Assembly (NCBI RefSeq): GCF_902859705.1
Contig: NZ_CADIJO010000029.1
Coordinates: 1 to 62,719, forward strand
Source of the DNA: Achromobacter deleyi
GTDB taxonomy: Bacteria > Pseudomonadota > Gammaproteobacteria > Burkholderiales > Burkholderiaceae_B
Reading direction: 5' to 3'
DNA length: 62,719 nt
Shown here: in pieces, positions 52,489-62,469 of the stretch
How the letters are laid out: each line of letters opens with the position of its first letter
Position numbering within the stretch: the stretch's first letter is position 1
Translations under genes and position numbers: made by a program
The notes under the pieces: generated by a model
Databases searched by the model: none
Told to the model about the DNA's origin: nothing
The model's input: only the letters and a program-made list of their open reading frames with translations

Positions 52489-54198
52489 ATGAACCAAGAA
52501 AGCAACGAGCCATCACCGCCCCCGCCCGCCGGCGCGGCCACCCCCGCCACGGCCAACCTGGACGGCGCCGCGCTCGACGGCCTGGCCGACGGCTTCATCT
52601 CGCTGGATCGCACATGGCACGTGCGCTACGTGAACCCCGCCGCCGAACGGCTGCTGCGCCGCAGCAGCCAAGACCTGGTGGGACAGGCCCTGTGGGATGC
52701 CTGTCCCGACCTGGTCGGCACCGGCTACTACGAGGCCTGTCGCGCCGCGCTGCAAACGGGCCGCCCGGCCAACCATACCGGCTATTACGCGCCGCTGGCC
52801 ACGTGGTACGAGGCCCGCGCCTTTCCCCACGACAAGGGCTTGGCCGTGCTGCTGCGCGATGTCTCGCGCGAACGCGAAGAAACGGCCCAGCTCAGATACC
52901 AGGCCACGCATGACTACCTGACCGGCCTGCCCAACCGGCGCCAGTGCATGGAAACGCTGTCCGGCGCCATCGCCGACGCGACGCCGGGGCTGACCGCGCA
53001 GAACCCGTCGCTGGCCGTGCTGTTCCTGGACCTGGATCGGTTCAAGGAGGTCAACGACGCCTTTGGCCATGCCGAGGGCGACCTGCTGCTGTGCGACGTT
53101 GCCGAGCGGCTGCGCAAGTTCCTGACGCCGTCGATCTTCTGCGCCCGCGTCGGCGGCGACGAATTCCTGCTGGTGCTGCGCGACACCAACGAGCGCGCGG
53201 CCGAAGCGCTGGCCAATTCGATCCTGAATGCGCTGTCGCGGCCCAGCGACATCCATGGCCGTTCGGTGTCGCTGGGCGCGTGCATCGGCATCGCGATGCT
53301 GAACACGCCCGGCGAGTCCGCCGAGATGCTGCTGAACTACGCCGATGCCGCGATGTACGCCGCCAAGTCGGCCGGCCGCTTCCAGGTGCGCCTGTACCAC
53401 CGCGAACTGATGCAGGGCCTGGGCGCGCGCCTGTCTCTGCGCGGCGATATTCAGGGCGCGCTGACCAACAACCAGTTCGAACTGCACTTCCAGCCGCAGA
53501 TCAGCATGCACGACGGGTCGCTGTGCGGCGCCGAAGCGCTGCTGCGCTGGCGCCATCCCACCCGCGGCCTGCTGGGCCCGGCCGCGTTCCTGGACGTGAT
53601 CCTGGATTCGCCGCTGGAATCGGCGCTGACCGAGTGGGTGGCCAACGCCACCTGCCAGCACATCAGCGAATGGCTGGCCGATGCCCTGCCGGTGCCGCGC
53701 ATCTCGTTCAACCTGTCGGCCCGCCAATTGGTCGCGCCCGACCTGGCCGGCACCATCGTGCGGCTGGCGCAGGTGCATGGCGTGCCGCCGACGCTGCTGG
53801 ACGTCGAGGTGACTGAAAACTCGCTGATGAGCGATGTCGAAAAGGCCTCGACCATTCTGATGGAACTGCGCCAGGCGGGTATCTCGGCGTCGCTGGATGA
53901 CTTCGGGTCCGGCTATTCCAGCCTGGCCTACCTGGTGCGGCTGCCGATCGACACGCTCAAGATCGACCAGTCCTTCGTCTGGGCGCTGGGCAAGATGCCG
54001 ACGGCCACCGCCGTGATCCGCGGCGTGGTACGCCTGGCGCATTCGCTGGGCATGCGCACGCTGGCCGAAGGCGTCGAAACCGAGGCGCAGCGGCAGATGC
54101 TGATCGAAGAAGGCTGCGATGCCATGCAGGGGTTCCTCTTCAGCCGCGCCCTGCCCGCCAGCGCGTTTGCCGCGCTGCTACGCGACTCGCAGTCGTGA
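52489..54198 (+). CDS. PAS-GGDEF-EAL cyclic-di-GMP signalling protein
   Basis: 569 residues from ATG 52489; GGAA lies just upstream and the longer reading from 52060 runs through the terminator. A PAS domain covers about 25-125 (LADGFISLDRTWHVRYVNPAAERLL). The diguanylate cyclase domain has an intact GGDEF at 222-226 (CARVGGDEFLLVL), and the phosphodiesterase domain has intact EAL at 349-351 (CGAEALLRWRHP) plus the ENSLMSD and DDFGSGYSSL motifs. No membrane helix: a cytoplasmic sensor. Both domains look catalytically competent, so the net direction of activity cannot be read. It stands alone behind the terminator. Confidence 0.94.
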   Translation: MNQESNEPSPPPPAGAATPATANLDGAALDGLADGFISLDRTWHVRYVNPAAERLLRRSSQDLVGQALWDACPDLVGTGYYEACRAALQTGRPANHTGYYAPLATWYEARAFPHDKGLAVLLRDVSREREETAQLRYQATHDYLTGLPNRRQCMETLSGAIADATPGLTAQNPSLAVLFLDLDRFKEVNDAFGHAEGDLLLCDVAERLRKFLTPSIFCARVGGDEFLLVLRDTNERAAEALANSILNALSRPSDIHGRSVSLGACIGIAMLNTPGESAEMLLNYADAAMYAAKSAGRFQVRLYHRELMQGLGARLSLRGDIQGALTNNQFELHFQPQISMHDGSLCGAEALLRWRHPTRGLLGPAAFLDVILDSPLESALTEWVANATCQHISEWLADALPVPRISFNLSARQLVAPDLAGTIVRLAQVHGVPPTLLDVEVTENSLMSDVEKASTILMELRQAGISASLDDFGSGYSSLAYLVRLPIDTLKIDQSFVWALGKMPTATAVIRGVVRLAHSLGMRTLAEGVETEAQRQMLIEEGCDAMQGFLFSRALPASAFAALLRDSQS

Positions 54199-54260
54199 CG
54201 CTGTCACGCAGGCGCGGCGCCAACCGCTATCATGTCCGGCTGATGTCTGGATGAACCACG

Positions 54261-54641
54261 ATGGAAAAGATACGGCTGGATAAATGGCTCTGGGCGGCGC
54301 GCTTCTACAAGACGCGCAGCCTGGCGGTGGACGAAATCGGCAAGGGCCGGGTGCAGGTCAACGGCCAGCCCGCCAAGCCGGCGCGCGAAGTCGGCGCAGG
54401 CGACCTGGTCAGCATCCGCAAGGAAGACCCTGCGCTGCACGTGCGCGTGGTGGCGGTCAGCGGCGTGCGCGGCCCGGCGCCGGTGGCCCGGCTGTTGTAC
54501 GAGGAAACCCCCGAAAGCGCCGCCGCCCGCGCCCGCGCGGCGGAAATGCGGCGCCTGGCGCCGGAACCCGCGCTGGACATCGCCGCCGGCCGCCCGACCA
54601 AGCGCGATCGGCGGCTGATCGATCAGATGCGCGGCAAGTAA
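54261..54641 (+). CDS. hslR: Hsp15-like S4-domain RNA-binding heat-shock protein
   Basis: 126 residues. The S4 domain occupies residues 1-65: MEKIRLDKWLWAARFYKTRSLAVDEIGKGRVQVNGQPAKPAREVGAGDLVSIRKE. The rest is a basic helical tail ending KRDRRLIDQMRGK. Hsp15 binds 50S subunits stalled with a nascent chain and helps recycle them. Length and motif match the family well. It starts 62 bases after the c-di-GMP gene on the same strand, with no clear terminator between. It converges with the PPK2 gene. Confidence 0.93.
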   Translation: MEKIRLDKWLWAARFYKTRSLAVDEIGKGRVQVNGQPAKPAREVGAGDLVSIRKEDPALHVRVVAVSGVRGPAPVARLLYEETPESAAARARAAEMRRLAPEPALDIAAGRPTKRDRRLIDQMRGK

Positions 54642-54716
54642 GCGGCGCGCCTCACACTCAACGACGACGCCGCGCCGGCCCGGCCAACGCGCAGGCCAGG
54701 CCAAACAAACCCGGCT

Positions 54717-55937
54717 TTACAGCGCCCGCCCCACGATCAGCGAATCCAGCGCCATCTCAGGCTCGGCGCTCTTGCCTTCGTACGGCAGGCGGCCGATCAG
54801 GTAGCGCATGGCGTTCAGGCGCGCGCGCTTCTTGCAGTCGGACTTGACGACGATCCACGGCGCATCGGCGGTGTCGGTGTGCGCGAACATCGCTTCCTTG
54901 GCGCGGGTGTAGTCGTCCCACTTGTCCAGCGAGGCCAGGTCGACCGGGCTGAGCTTCCACTGCTTGAGCGGATGCACCTTGCGTTGCAGGAAGCGGCGGC
55001 GCTGTTCTTCCTGGCTGACCGAAAACCAGAACTTCACCAGGTGGATGCCGCTGGCGACCAGGTTGCGTTCGAAATCGGGCACCTGGCGCAGGAATTCAAG
55101 ATATTCCGCCTGCGTGCAAAAGCCCATCACGCGTTCGACGCCGGCGCGGTTGTACCAGGAGCGGTCGAACATCACGATCTCGCCCGCCGTGGGCAGGTGC
55201 TGCACATAGCGCTGGAAATACCATTGGCCGCGCTCGGTGTCGGACGGTTTTTCCAGCGCCACCACGCGCGCGCCGCGCGGATTCAGGTGTTCCATCATGC
55301 GCTTGATGGTGCCGCCCTTGCCGGCCGCATCGCGCCCTTCGAAGAGAATCACCACGCGCTGGCCGGTCGCCTTGACCCAGGCCTGCAATTTCAGCAGTTC
55401 CACCTGCAAGGCGTACTTCTGCTTTTCGTAATTGCGCCGCAGCATGCGGTGCTTGTAGGGGTAGATGCCTTCGCGCCAATCGGTGGCCAGTTCCTCGTCG
55501 GGATTGCGGCGGGCGGCGGGCGCCTGCGCATTGGCTTGCAGCAGCGCGCGGTGCACGGCCATCGCGTCGTCGGGCGACAGTTCTTCGATGACCGAGCGCA
55601 GTGCCTCGTGGGCCTCGCCGGATTCGCCCACGGTGTAGCGGCGGGCAATGTCGGCCAGCACGGCCGTGGTTTCCTGGCGCGCGGCGACCTCACGCGCGTT
55701 GACGCGCTTGCGGGCCGTGACGGCGGGCTCGATGGACGGCAGTTGGGTGGCGGCGGCATCTGCTTGCTTGCTGCGCGAGGCGGACGATGCGGTGCCCGGC
55801 GTGCGGCGCGCGGCTTGCGGGCGCTTGGCGGCCGATGTACGTACCCCGGCGGTGCGCTTGGCGGCGGACTTGGTAGCCGGCTTGGCGGCGATGTCGGCCT
55901 GGGTCGATTCGGAGGCTTGCGAGGTCTTGTCTGTCAT
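54717..55937 (-). CDS. ppk2: Polyphosphate kinase 2 with histone-H1-like N-terminal tail
   Basis: 406 residues from ATG 55937. The PPK2 domain covers about 140-400. Walker A is ILFEGRDAAGKGGTIKR (201-209), Walker B/lid is IVMFDRSWYNRAGVERVMGF, and GIHLVKFWFSVSQEEQRRRF and WIVVKSDCKKRARLNAMRYL complete the family. PPK2 transfers phosphate between polyphosphate and nucleoside di- or monophosphates. The first 60 residues are unlike the family: Ala/Lys/Thr/Arg-rich with AAKR and PAxK-type repeats, as in histone H1-like proteins. This tail may bind polyphosphate or nucleic acid. The domain call is firm; the tail role is inferred. Confidence 0.93.
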   Translation of the reverse strand: MTDKTSQASESTQADIAAKPATKSAAKRTAGVRTSAAKRPQAARRTPGTASSASRSKQADAAATQLPSIEPAVTARKRVNAREVAARQETTAVLADIARRYTVGESGEAHEALRSVIEELSPDDAMAVHRALLQANAQAPAARRNPDEELATDWREGIYPYKHRMLRRNYEKQKYALQVELLKLQAWVKATGQRVVILFEGRDAAGKGGTIKRMMEHLNPRGARVVALEKPSDTERGQWYFQRYVQHLPTAGEIVMFDRSWYNRAGVERVMGFCTQAEYLEFLRQVPDFERNLVASGIHLVKFWFSVSQEEQRRRFLQRKVHPLKQWKLSPVDLASLDKWDDYTRAKEAMFAHTDTADAPWIVVKSDCKKRARLNAMRYLIGRLPYEGKSAEPEMALDSLIVGRAL

Positions 55938-56183
55938 GGATCCCTGTCCTTGCTGCGCGTGGGGCCCGGCCAGTCGCCGGCGACCCGTCAGGAAAAAGCG
56001 CAACCCTAACCCGCGCCATGGCGCGGGACGTTGATATGAATCAAGACTTGTAACATCTTTGCAGCCTGCGGCCAGGATGCCCGCTTTTGCCGGGATCGCC
56101 TTGCAGGGATTTGCGCGCCCGTCATACGGCCGGCGCCACCCGCCGGTACACTGCCGCATCGAATCCGCTTCCACTACGCCACC

Positions 56184-56642
56184 ATGTGGTCATTGCTGAA
56201 AAGGCTGCTTGCCGGCCCGCCTGCCCCACCCGACCCGTTCGCCGAAACCATCCGCTTCGACGACGCCGGCTTCACACGCGCCAGCGAGCTGGCCGCGCGC
56301 ATGGGCCTGCGCCAATCGTGGCCCTGGGAAGACGTGCATGAATTCGGCTTCCGCTTTCGGCAGGCGGTGTTTCCGGACCCCTGGCACGGCGACTACATGG
56401 AAGGCCTGTGGTACGTGCGGGTGCAGGACGACGGCGCGTTGATGGCGGTGGAATTCGACGAGGACGTGCTGGACGCGCAGGCTTTGCCGCCGGCCCTGCT
56501 GCGGCACATGCCGGGCCTGAACCACGAGGTGCTGCGCGCCGGCCTGGCCGCCGCGAAACGCGGGCCGCGCCACTTCGACGGCGCGGGCGAATGGGTGGCC
56601 TGGCAGCGAGATTCGATTGCGCCGGAAAAGGCCGCACAGTAA
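56184..56642 (+). CDS. Conserved-looking protein of unknown function
   Basis: 152 residues starting MWSLLKRLLAGPPAPPDPFAE. Features seen are an acidic and aromatic central part (FRQAVFPDPWHGDYMEGLWYVRVQDDGALMAVEFDEDVLD) and PALLRHMPGLNHEVL. No signal peptide, membrane helix or known motif is evident. It is divergent from PPK2 and precedes the membrane protein gene by 38 bases on the same strand. Codon bias (third-position G/C) supports it as coding. Function unknown. Confidence 0.65.
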   Translation: MWSLLKRLLAGPPAPPDPFAETIRFDDAGFTRASELAARMGLRQSWPWEDVHEFGFRFRQAVFPDPWHGDYMEGLWYVRVQDDGALMAVEFDEDVLDAQALPPALLRHMPGLNHEVLRAGLAAAKRGPRHFDGAGEWVAWQRDSIAPEKAAQ

Positions 56643-56680
56643 CATTTACCGCCAATTATTTCTCGCCCCTTCCGCCCGCC

Positions 56681-57805
56681 GTGGACACGCGCAAAGACCC
56701 CATCCTGAGCCTTGAAAGCGTGCCCTCGGAAACGGCGGCAGACCCGGCGCTGGCCGCCTCGCCAGCCACGGTCGGTTCAGCGGTGGCTCCCACGGCGGCC
56801 GACCCGCTGGCCGCCGCCCTGCGGACCTCGCCCACCGCCGGCCGCGCGCTCAAGTTCTGCACCTGGGCGATCTATATCGGCCTCTGGTTGATGGCAATCA
56901 GCGTGCGACGTTACTCACCGTCGATGGATGCCAGCCCGGCAGCGACCGTTGGCTACGGCCTCGGCGCGGCCATCGCGCTGGCGATTCCGCCTGCGGTCGT
57001 GATCGGGGTGCTGTCACTGTTCAAGCGCCTGCGCACCCCTCGCAGCCGCACGCGCATCGCGTTCGGCGTGGGCCTGGCGCTCGTGGCCACGTTCGTCACG
57101 GTGAGCGCGATGGGCGCCTACCAGCGGGTGCAGAAAGACACCGCCTACGCCGAGATCCGCCATGCCGGCGAGCTGATGCGCACGGCCATGTACGCCGTCG
57201 ACCATCCGACCGGCGACGTGCCCGATATCGACCCCACCCCCAAGGCGCGCGGCGCCTACGGCCAGATCGAGCGCGGCGTGAAGCTGATGCTGGGCCAGCG
57301 CCTGGCGCAATACCGCGCCTACATGAAGGAACTGGACGAGGTACGGCTGTCGGAACTGTTCATCGCCAACCGGCTGGCGCGCGACCGCGGGCTGGTTGAA
57401 AGCCGGCTGATCCTTGAACAATCGCAGCGCATCGTGCAGAAATACAGCCAGCAGAACCAGAAGCTGCTGGCCGACGTGCCCGTCATCATCCGCAGCCTGG
57501 ACCTGACGGAACAGCAGAAGAACCAGATGATCGAAGGCGCCCTGAAGTCGCGCGCAACCCAGCGGGCAACCCTGACGCGCAACTGGGACATCGAACGCCA
57601 GACGCTGGCCGAGTTCGAAAAGATGATCAACCTGCTCGACGACAACCGCCGGTCGTGGCGCGCCGAGCATGACGAGATCGTGTTCGACCAGGACGCGCTC
57701 TTGACGCGCTTCCAGGCGCATCAGTTGACGGTGCGGCGCCTGACCGACGAACGCACCCGGCTGGAACTGCAGCAGTTCGACAACCTGACGTCGGACCTGC
57801 GCTGA
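56681..57805 (+). CDS. Membrane protein with three TM helices and long helical C-terminal region
   Basis: 374 residues from GTG 56681, the most upstream plausible start; no strong ribosome-binding site is seen, and a GTG further in is possible. Three hydrophobic helices are present: FCTWAIYIGLWLMAIS, GYGLGAAIALAIPPAVVIGVLSLF and IAFGVGLALVATFVTVSAMGAY. The C-terminal 230 residues are rich in Glu, Gln, Arg and Lys with heptad-like helices (VQKYSQQNQKLLADVPVIIR, LTEQQKNQMIEGALKSRA), likely coiled coils. I recognise no family. It may be a scaffold or envelope-stress component. Confidence 0.68.
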   Translation: MDTRKDPILSLESVPSETAADPALAASPATVGSAVAPTAADPLAAALRTSPTAGRALKFCTWAIYIGLWLMAISVRRYSPSMDASPAATVGYGLGAAIALAIPPAVVIGVLSLFKRLRTPRSRTRIAFGVGLALVATFVTVSAMGAYQRVQKDTAYAEIRHAGELMRTAMYAVDHPTGDVPDIDPTPKARGAYGQIERGVKLMLGQRLAQYRAYMKELDEVRLSELFIANRLARDRGLVESRLILEQSQRIVQKYSQQNQKLLADVPVIIRSLDLTEQQKNQMIEGALKSRATQRATLTRNWDIERQTLAEFEKMINLLDDNRRSWRAEHDEIVFDQDALLTRFQAHQLTVRRLTDERTRLELQQFDNLTSDLR

Positions 57806-57891
57806 GGTCATCTCTGCGCTGACGCAGAACCGGCGAAGTCGCAGGATCGGCATCACTGCGTATCCTGCGCCACACCGCCCCCTCGCCGCGC

Positions 57892-59082
57892 CTACACCCG
57901 ATCCAGCCCCTGCTTGAGGTCGGCCAGGATATCCGCGGCAGTTTCCAATCCCACCGACAGACGCAACAACCCTTCCGACAAGCCGTATTTCTCGCGGTCT
58001 TCGGCCGTGTAGCTGGCGTGCGTCATCGATGCCGGGTGCTGGATCAGCGTTTCCGGATCGCCCAGGCTGACGGCGATGCGCGCCAGTTTCAGGCTGTTGA
58101 GCAGACGCCGGCCGGCGTCCAGCCCGCCTTTCAGTTCGAACGCCACCAGGCCGCCGCCCGCCGCCTGCTGGCGCTGGGCGATCTCGGCCCCCGCAGTGCC
58201 CGCCAGGCCGGGATAGAACACGTCGGCCACGGCCGTATGTTCACGCAGGAACTTTGCCACCTTCAGCGCCGATTCGCTGTGGCGTTCCACCCGCAGTTCC
58301 AGCGTCTTGATGCCGCGCAGCACCAGGAACGCGGTGAACGGCGACAGCGTCGCGCCGGTGAAATAGCGCAGGCCTTGCAGCCGGATCGCATCGATATGCT
58401 CTTTGCGCCCCACCACCGCGCCGGCCAGCAGGTCGCCGTGGCCGCCCAGGTACTTGGTGGCCGAATGCAGCACGATGTCGGCGCCGTGTTCCAGCGGGCG
58501 CTGCAGCACCGGCGTGGCAAAGGTGTTGTCGACGATGGTCAACAGACCCTTGCCGCGCGCAATCGCCGACACCGCGGCAATGTCCACCAGCCGCAGGTTG
58601 GGGTTGGCCGGCGTTTCAAAGTAGACCGCGCGGGTCTTGGGGCCGATGGCCGCGGCGACCGTTTCCGGACGGGTGAAGTCCGCGAACACGGCGCGGATGC
58701 CCAGGCGCGGCAGGCCCTGCGCGAACAGCGTGAAGGCAGTGCCGTAAACAATCTGATCCACCACGATCTCGTCGCCGCTTTGCAGCAGCGACAGCAGCGT
58801 GGCCGAAATGGCAGCCATGCCGGATGCCGTCACCACGCCGGCCTCGGCGCCTTCCAGCGACGCCAGCCGCTCTTCCAGCAGCGCCTGCGTGGGGTTGCGG
58901 GTGCGGCCATAGACGTAGCCGGCCTTCTCGCCCAGGCGGATCTGGTCGAAGGCCTCGAGGCTGTCCTGCGTGTAGGTGGACGTCAGGTACAGCGGCGGCG
59001 ACAGCGCGCCTTGCTCGTCCAGCGGCTCGTAGCCCAGGTGGATGGCGCGGGTGGCAAAACCGTGTTGGGGCGAATCGGACAT
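57892..59082 (-). CDS. Cys/Met-metabolism PLP enzyme (methionine gamma-lyase or sulfhydrylase-like)
   Basis: 396 residues of the Cys_Met_Meta_PP family. The Schiff-base Lys210 is in [18 protein letters not shown]; other motifs are [53 protein letters not shown] and [17 protein letters not shown]. The MGL active-site Cys position reads YGTAF here (Thr115), not YGCTF, so simple methionine gamma-lyase is less sure. O-acylhomoserine sulfhydrylase and cystathionine lyases remain possible. It lies upstream of metI on the same strand by about 45 bases with metNIQ, so sulfur amino acid uptake and breakdown are linked. Confidence 0.86.
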   Translation of the reverse strand: MSDSPQHGFATRAIHLGYEPLDEQGALSPPLYLTSTYTQDSLEAFDQIRLGEKAGYVYGRTRNPTQALLEERLASLEGAEAGVVTASGMAAISATLLSLLQSGDEIVVDQIVYGTAFTLFAQGLPRLGIRAVFADFTRPETVAAAIGPKTRAVYFETPANPNLRLVDIAAVSAIARGKGLLTIVDNTFATPVLQRPLEHGADIVLHSATKYLGGHGDLLAGAVVGRKEHIDAIRLQGLRYFTGATLSPFTAFLVLRGIKTLELRVERHSESALKVAKFLREHTAVADVFYPGLAGTAGAEIAQRQQAAGGGLVAFELKGGLDAGRRLLNSLKLARIAVSLGDPETLIQHPASMTHASYTAEDREKYGLSEGLLRLSVGLETAADILADLKQGLDRV

Positions 59083-59128
59083 GAGAAGGCTCCAGGAAAA
59101 GTCAGGATGCGGACGGCGCGGCGCGCCC

Positions 59129-59785
59129 TCAACGCTTGTGGTCGGCGCGGCGCGACAGCCATTCGCCGGTGAATTGCACGATCGACACCAGCGCGATCAG
59201 GATGACGATCACTTCGAACATCACGCGGGTTTCATAACGTTCGTAGCCGTAGCGGATAGCCAGGTCGCCCAGGCCGCCCGCGCCCACCGCGCCGGCCATG
59301 GCCGAGGCGTTGATCATGGCGATGACGCTGACGGTCATGCCGCCGATGATGCCGGGCAGCGCCTCGGGCAGCAGCACGTGGCGCACGATGTGCCAGCGGC
59401 GGCACCCCATGGCGCGGGCCGCTTCCACCAGCCCATGGTCGACGTCGTTCAGGCTGACCTGGGCGATGCGCGCAAAGAACGGCACCAGGTTGGCCGACAG
59501 CGGCACGATCGCCGCCCAGGTGCCCAGCGTGGTGCCCACCAGCATCCGCGTGAACGGCAGCATCGCCACCAGCAGGATGATGAAGGGAATGGCACGAAAG
59601 GTATTCACGGTGACCGACAGCGCCTTGTTCAGGCGCGGCTTGGGGTACAGGTTGCCGGGCGCGGTCACCGTCAGCACCACGGCCAGCGTCAGGCCGGCGA
59701 TGATGGCGATGGCAGCGGAAATGCCCACCATCGTCAGCGTCTGCAGGAAGGCCTGCGCGTATTTATCAAGCATCGACAGCGACAT
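59129..59785 (-). CDS. metI: Methionine ABC transporter permease
   Basis: 218 residues from ATG 59785, overlapping metN by 20 bases; an inner ATG at 59773 is an alternative. MetI features are [43 protein letters not shown], the EAA-like loop [30 protein letters not shown], and [23 protein letters not shown]. Five to six membrane helices. It forms the channel for D/L-methionine uptake with MetN and MetQ. Confidence 0.95.
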   Translation of the reverse strand: MSLSMLDKYAQAFLQTLTMVGISAAIAIIAGLTLAVVLTVTAPGNLYPKPRLNKALSVTVNTFRAIPFIILLVAMLPFTRMLVGTTLGTWAAIVPLSANLVPFFARIAQVSLNDVDHGLVEAARAMGCRRWHIVRHVLLPEALPGIIGGMTVSVIAMINASAMAGAVGAGGLGDLAIRYGYERYETRVMFEVIVILIALVSIVQFTGEWLSRRADHKR

Positions 59786-60881
59786 ATCCCAGCACCTTGA
59801 TCTGATCGGCCACCAGCGCGGCGCGCGCGGCCTCTTCCTGTAGCACCGCAGCGGGCACCGATACCAGCAGGCTGCCCTGCGCATGGCCGCGCAGGCGGTC
59901 CAGCCCGCCGTGCAGCAGCGTCGCGCCCGGCCCCAGCGCCGCCAGCGCTTGCAGCGACACGCCTTCGGGGCGACCCTGGCCGGTAAAGCGCAAGCGCAAT
60001 ACGGCCACGCCCGGCCGGCCGTCCAGGCCTTGCAGATCGGGCACCAGCCGCGCCGCCAGGTCCGCCGGCAGGTCGTGCTGCAAGGGGCGCAGCAAGGCGC
60101 GCGTGGCATCGGCCTGCGGATCGCCGAACACGCGCCAGACGTCGCCGTGTTCCACCTTGCGGCCGCCGTCCAGCACCAGCACCTTGTGGCAGACCTCGCG
60201 AATCACCGCCATGTCGTGAGTGATCAGCACGACTGTCAGGCCCAGCTTGCGATTGATGTCCTGCAGCAGCGCCAGGATGGACTGCGTGGTTTCCGGGTCC
60301 AGCGCGGACGTGGCTTCGTCGCACAGCAGGATTTCGGGGTTGTGCACCAGCGCCCGGGCGATGCCCACGCGCTGCTTCTGGCCGCCCGACAGCTTGGCCG
60401 GATAGGTATCCGCCTTGTCGCGCAGCCCCACCAGGTCCAGTAGCGCATCGACCCGGGCCCGCGCCGCGGCCGGCTTCACGCCCGCCACGCGCAGCGGCAG
60501 GGCCACGTTTTCCGCCACCGTCTTGGCCGACAGCAGGTTGAAGTGCTGGAAGATCATGCCGATGCGGCGGCGCAGGCCCACCAGCGCGTCCTCGTCCAGG
60601 CTGCCGACGTCCACGCCGTCCACCCGCACCCGGCCGGCGCTGGGCCGCTCAAGCATGTTGATGGAACGCAGCAGGGTCGACTTGCCGGCGCCGCTGCGCC
60701 CGATGATGCCGAACACCTCGCCGCGCGAGATCGAAAACGAAATGTCCGACAGCGCCGCAACCGGGCCCTGCGGGCCGGGATAGTGCTTCTGCAGGCCTTC
60801 GAAGACGATGTGCGCATCCGGCGCCGCGCCGGCTTCGGCCTGCGCGGCTTCGTGCGGCAGGGAAAACTCGTGTTGGATCAT
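59766..60881 (-). CDS. metN: Methionine ABC transporter ATP-binding protein
   Basis: 371 residues. The ATPase domain has Walker [16 protein letters not shown] (about 61-69), the Q loop [13 protein letters not shown], signature [17 protein letters not shown] and Walker [14 protein letters not shown]. The C-terminal 110 residues form the NIL/C2 regulatory domain ([29 protein letters not shown]) that senses methionine. It energises MetI. It overlaps metI downstream, and the metQ start is 8 bases upstream of it in the same transcription direction. Confidence 0.96.
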   Translation of the reverse strand: MIQHEFSLPHEAAQAEAGAAPDAHIVFEGLQKHYPGPQGPVAALSDISFSISRGEVFGIIGRSGAGKSTLLRSINMLERPSAGRVRVDGVDVGSLDEDALVGLRRRIGMIFQHFNLLSAKTVAENVALPLRVAGVKPAAARARVDALLDLVGLRDKADTYPAKLSGGQKQRVGIARALVHNPEILLCDEATSALDPETTQSILALLQDINRKLGLTVVLITHDMAVIREVCHKVLVLDGGRKVEHGDVWRVFGDPQADATRALLRPLQHDLPADLAARLVPDLQGLDGRPGVAVLRLRFTGQGRPEGVSLQALAALGPGATLLHGGLDRLRGHAQGSLLVSVPAAVLQEEAARAALVADQIKVLGYVAVDA

Positions 60882-60888
60882 GACGCGC

Positions 60889-61728
60889 TTAGAAGACCGG
60901 AATCACCGAGCCTTCGTACTTGCTCAAAATGAACTGGCGCACTTCCTCGGAGTGGTAGGCCTTGACCAATTCCGGCACCCACGGCGCGTTCTTGTCCTTT
61001 TCGCGCACGGCAATGATGTTCACGTACGGGTTGTTTTCTTTCTTCTCGACCGCGATGCCGTCGCGCGTGGCGATCAGCCCGGCCTGGTAGGCAAAGCTGT
61101 TGACGATGGCCGCGGTGTCCACATCAGGCAGCGAGCGGGCCAGCACCACCGAGGCGCTTTCCACGAAGTCCAGCTTCTTGGGGTTGGACGTCACGTCCGC
61201 CAGCGTGGCGGTGCCCGTGGCCGGATCAAAGCCGTCGCGCAGCGTGATCAGGCCGTTGTCGCGCAGGATCACCAGCGCGCGGGTCTGGTTGCTGGGGTCG
61301 TTGGGAATGCCGACCTTGGCGCCGTTGGGCAGGTCTTTCAGCGACTTGTACTTCCTGGAATAGAACGCGATGGGCGAGATCAGCGTGTTGGCCACCGACA
61401 CCAGCTTGTAGCCGCGCTGCTTGATCTGGTCGTTCAGGAAGGGAATGTGCTGGAAGGCGTTGGCGTCCAGGTCACCGTTGTTCAGCGCCTCGTTGGGGCT
61501 GGCGGTGCCGGTGATGACGATCGGTTCGACGGCCAGGCCATTCTTCTTGGCGACCTGCGCCACGACTTCCCAGATCTGCTCGTCCACGCCGCCGCGCACG
61601 CCCACCTTCAGGGGCCTGGGATCAGCCGAGAATGCCGGTCCGTGGAACATCGCCGCAGCGGCCAGCACGGCGCCCAGCAGACCCTTGATGAGCGTGCCCG
61701 TGCGGGCGGAGAAAGTACGGGGAGTCAT
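60889..61728 (-). CDS. metQ: Methionine-binding protein
   Basis: 279 residues. The signal sequence [19 protein letters not shown] is Sec-type; I see no lipobox Cys, unlike enteric MetQ lipoprotein. The NlpA/MetQ family traits are [76 protein letters not shown] and [16 protein letters not shown]. It binds methionine in the periplasm. It is first in the metQNI order and shares the strand with the PLP enzyme gene. GAGGCG precedes the ATG. The 197 bases upstream show no methionine riboswitch that I could recognise. Confidence 0.95.
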   Translation of the reverse strand: MTPRTFSARTGTLIKGLLGAVLAAAAMFHGPAFSADPRPLKVGVRGGVDEQIWEVVAQVAKKNGLAVEPIVITGTASPNEALNNGDLDANAFQHIPFLNDQIKQRGYKLVSVANTLISPIAFYSRKYKSLKDLPNGAKVGIPNDPSNQTRALVILRDNGLITLRDGFDPATGTATLADVTSNPKKLDFVESASVVLARSLPDVDTAAIVNSFAYQAGLIATRDGIAVEKKENNPYVNIIAVREKDKNAPWVPELVKAYHSEEVRQFILSKYEGSVIPVF

Positions 61729-61925
61729 ATGGAAATCGCCTCTAAGTCAAACCGGTTATGAGAGAGACGATTCTAGGGATGGCTCCTGCGCGCACGAACG
61801 AATAGTTGGTTGAGTCCTTATTACAGGGGTGTTTGGTTATGTGGCGGGCGCATATGGCGGCGGCGTGAAAAGCCTGAACCGCTTGGGGCGGACGGGCGCA
61901 AAGTCCCGGTCCGCCAGCCTGGCAT

Positions 61926-62351
61926 TCAGAACGGCTTGACGACCACCAGCGTCACGATCACCGCGGCCGCAATGACCGTGAACGGCGCATACAGATCGAC
62001 CAAGGGCGGTCGCTTGGCGCTGCCCTGGGCCAGGCGGCGCAGCGCCGCGCTCTGGATGCCCAGCAGCGCCGACAGTGCCAGCGCCAGCGCCACCTTGATC
62101 CACAGCCAGTTCATGGCGAACCAGCCGAAGGTCATGGCCAGGTGCAGGCCGACCAGCCAGGTCAGCACCATGGCCGGCGTGGTCACGAACAGCGTCCAGC
62201 GGCGCAGCGCGCCCAGCATCTTGCGTTCCTTGGGCGCCTCGTCGCTGTCGGGCGGCTGCGACGACAACAGGAACAGGGACACGAACAACGAGCCGCACAG
62301 CCATGCGACCACGGCGGCGACATGCAGCATTTTCAGGAGTTGGTAGGTCAT
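61926..62351 (-). CDS. CopD/DUF2269-like small membrane protein
   Basis: 141 residues from ATG 62351, chosen because the longer reading from 62420 adds a Pro/Arg-rich non-hydrophobic start. Four membrane helices are seen: LLKMLHVAAVVAWLCGSLFVSLFLL, WTLFVTTPAMVLTWLVGLHLAM, WLWIKVALALALSALLG and LYAPFTVIAAAVIVTLVV. The conserved-looking His near LKMLHV and Trp residues resemble CopD/HemJ-like small proteins, whose roles include haem- or copper-related membrane functions. The assignment is by pattern only. A 26-bp tandem repeat lies further upstream. Confidence 0.7.
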   Translation of the reverse strand: MTYQLLKMLHVAAVVAWLCGSLFVSLFLLSSQPPDSDEAPKERKMLGALRRWTLFVTTPAMVLTWLVGLHLAMTFGWFAMNWLWIKVALALALSALLGIQSAALRRLAQGSAKRPPLVDLYAPFTVIAAAVIVTLVVVKPF

Positions 62352-62469
62352 GCGCGGCATTATCGCCGGACGGCGGGCGGATGCGGGGTGGTATTGCGGC
62401 CCGGGTTTGCGCTGGGGCAAACGCGATGACGCCGGGCACCAAGGCCGCGTGTGAATCCCGCCGTGGCGG

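Noticed and set aside
61729..61925. Methionine/SAM riboswitch upstream of metQ
   Set aside because: No recognisable SAM-riboswitch core could be found by eye; no claim is made.
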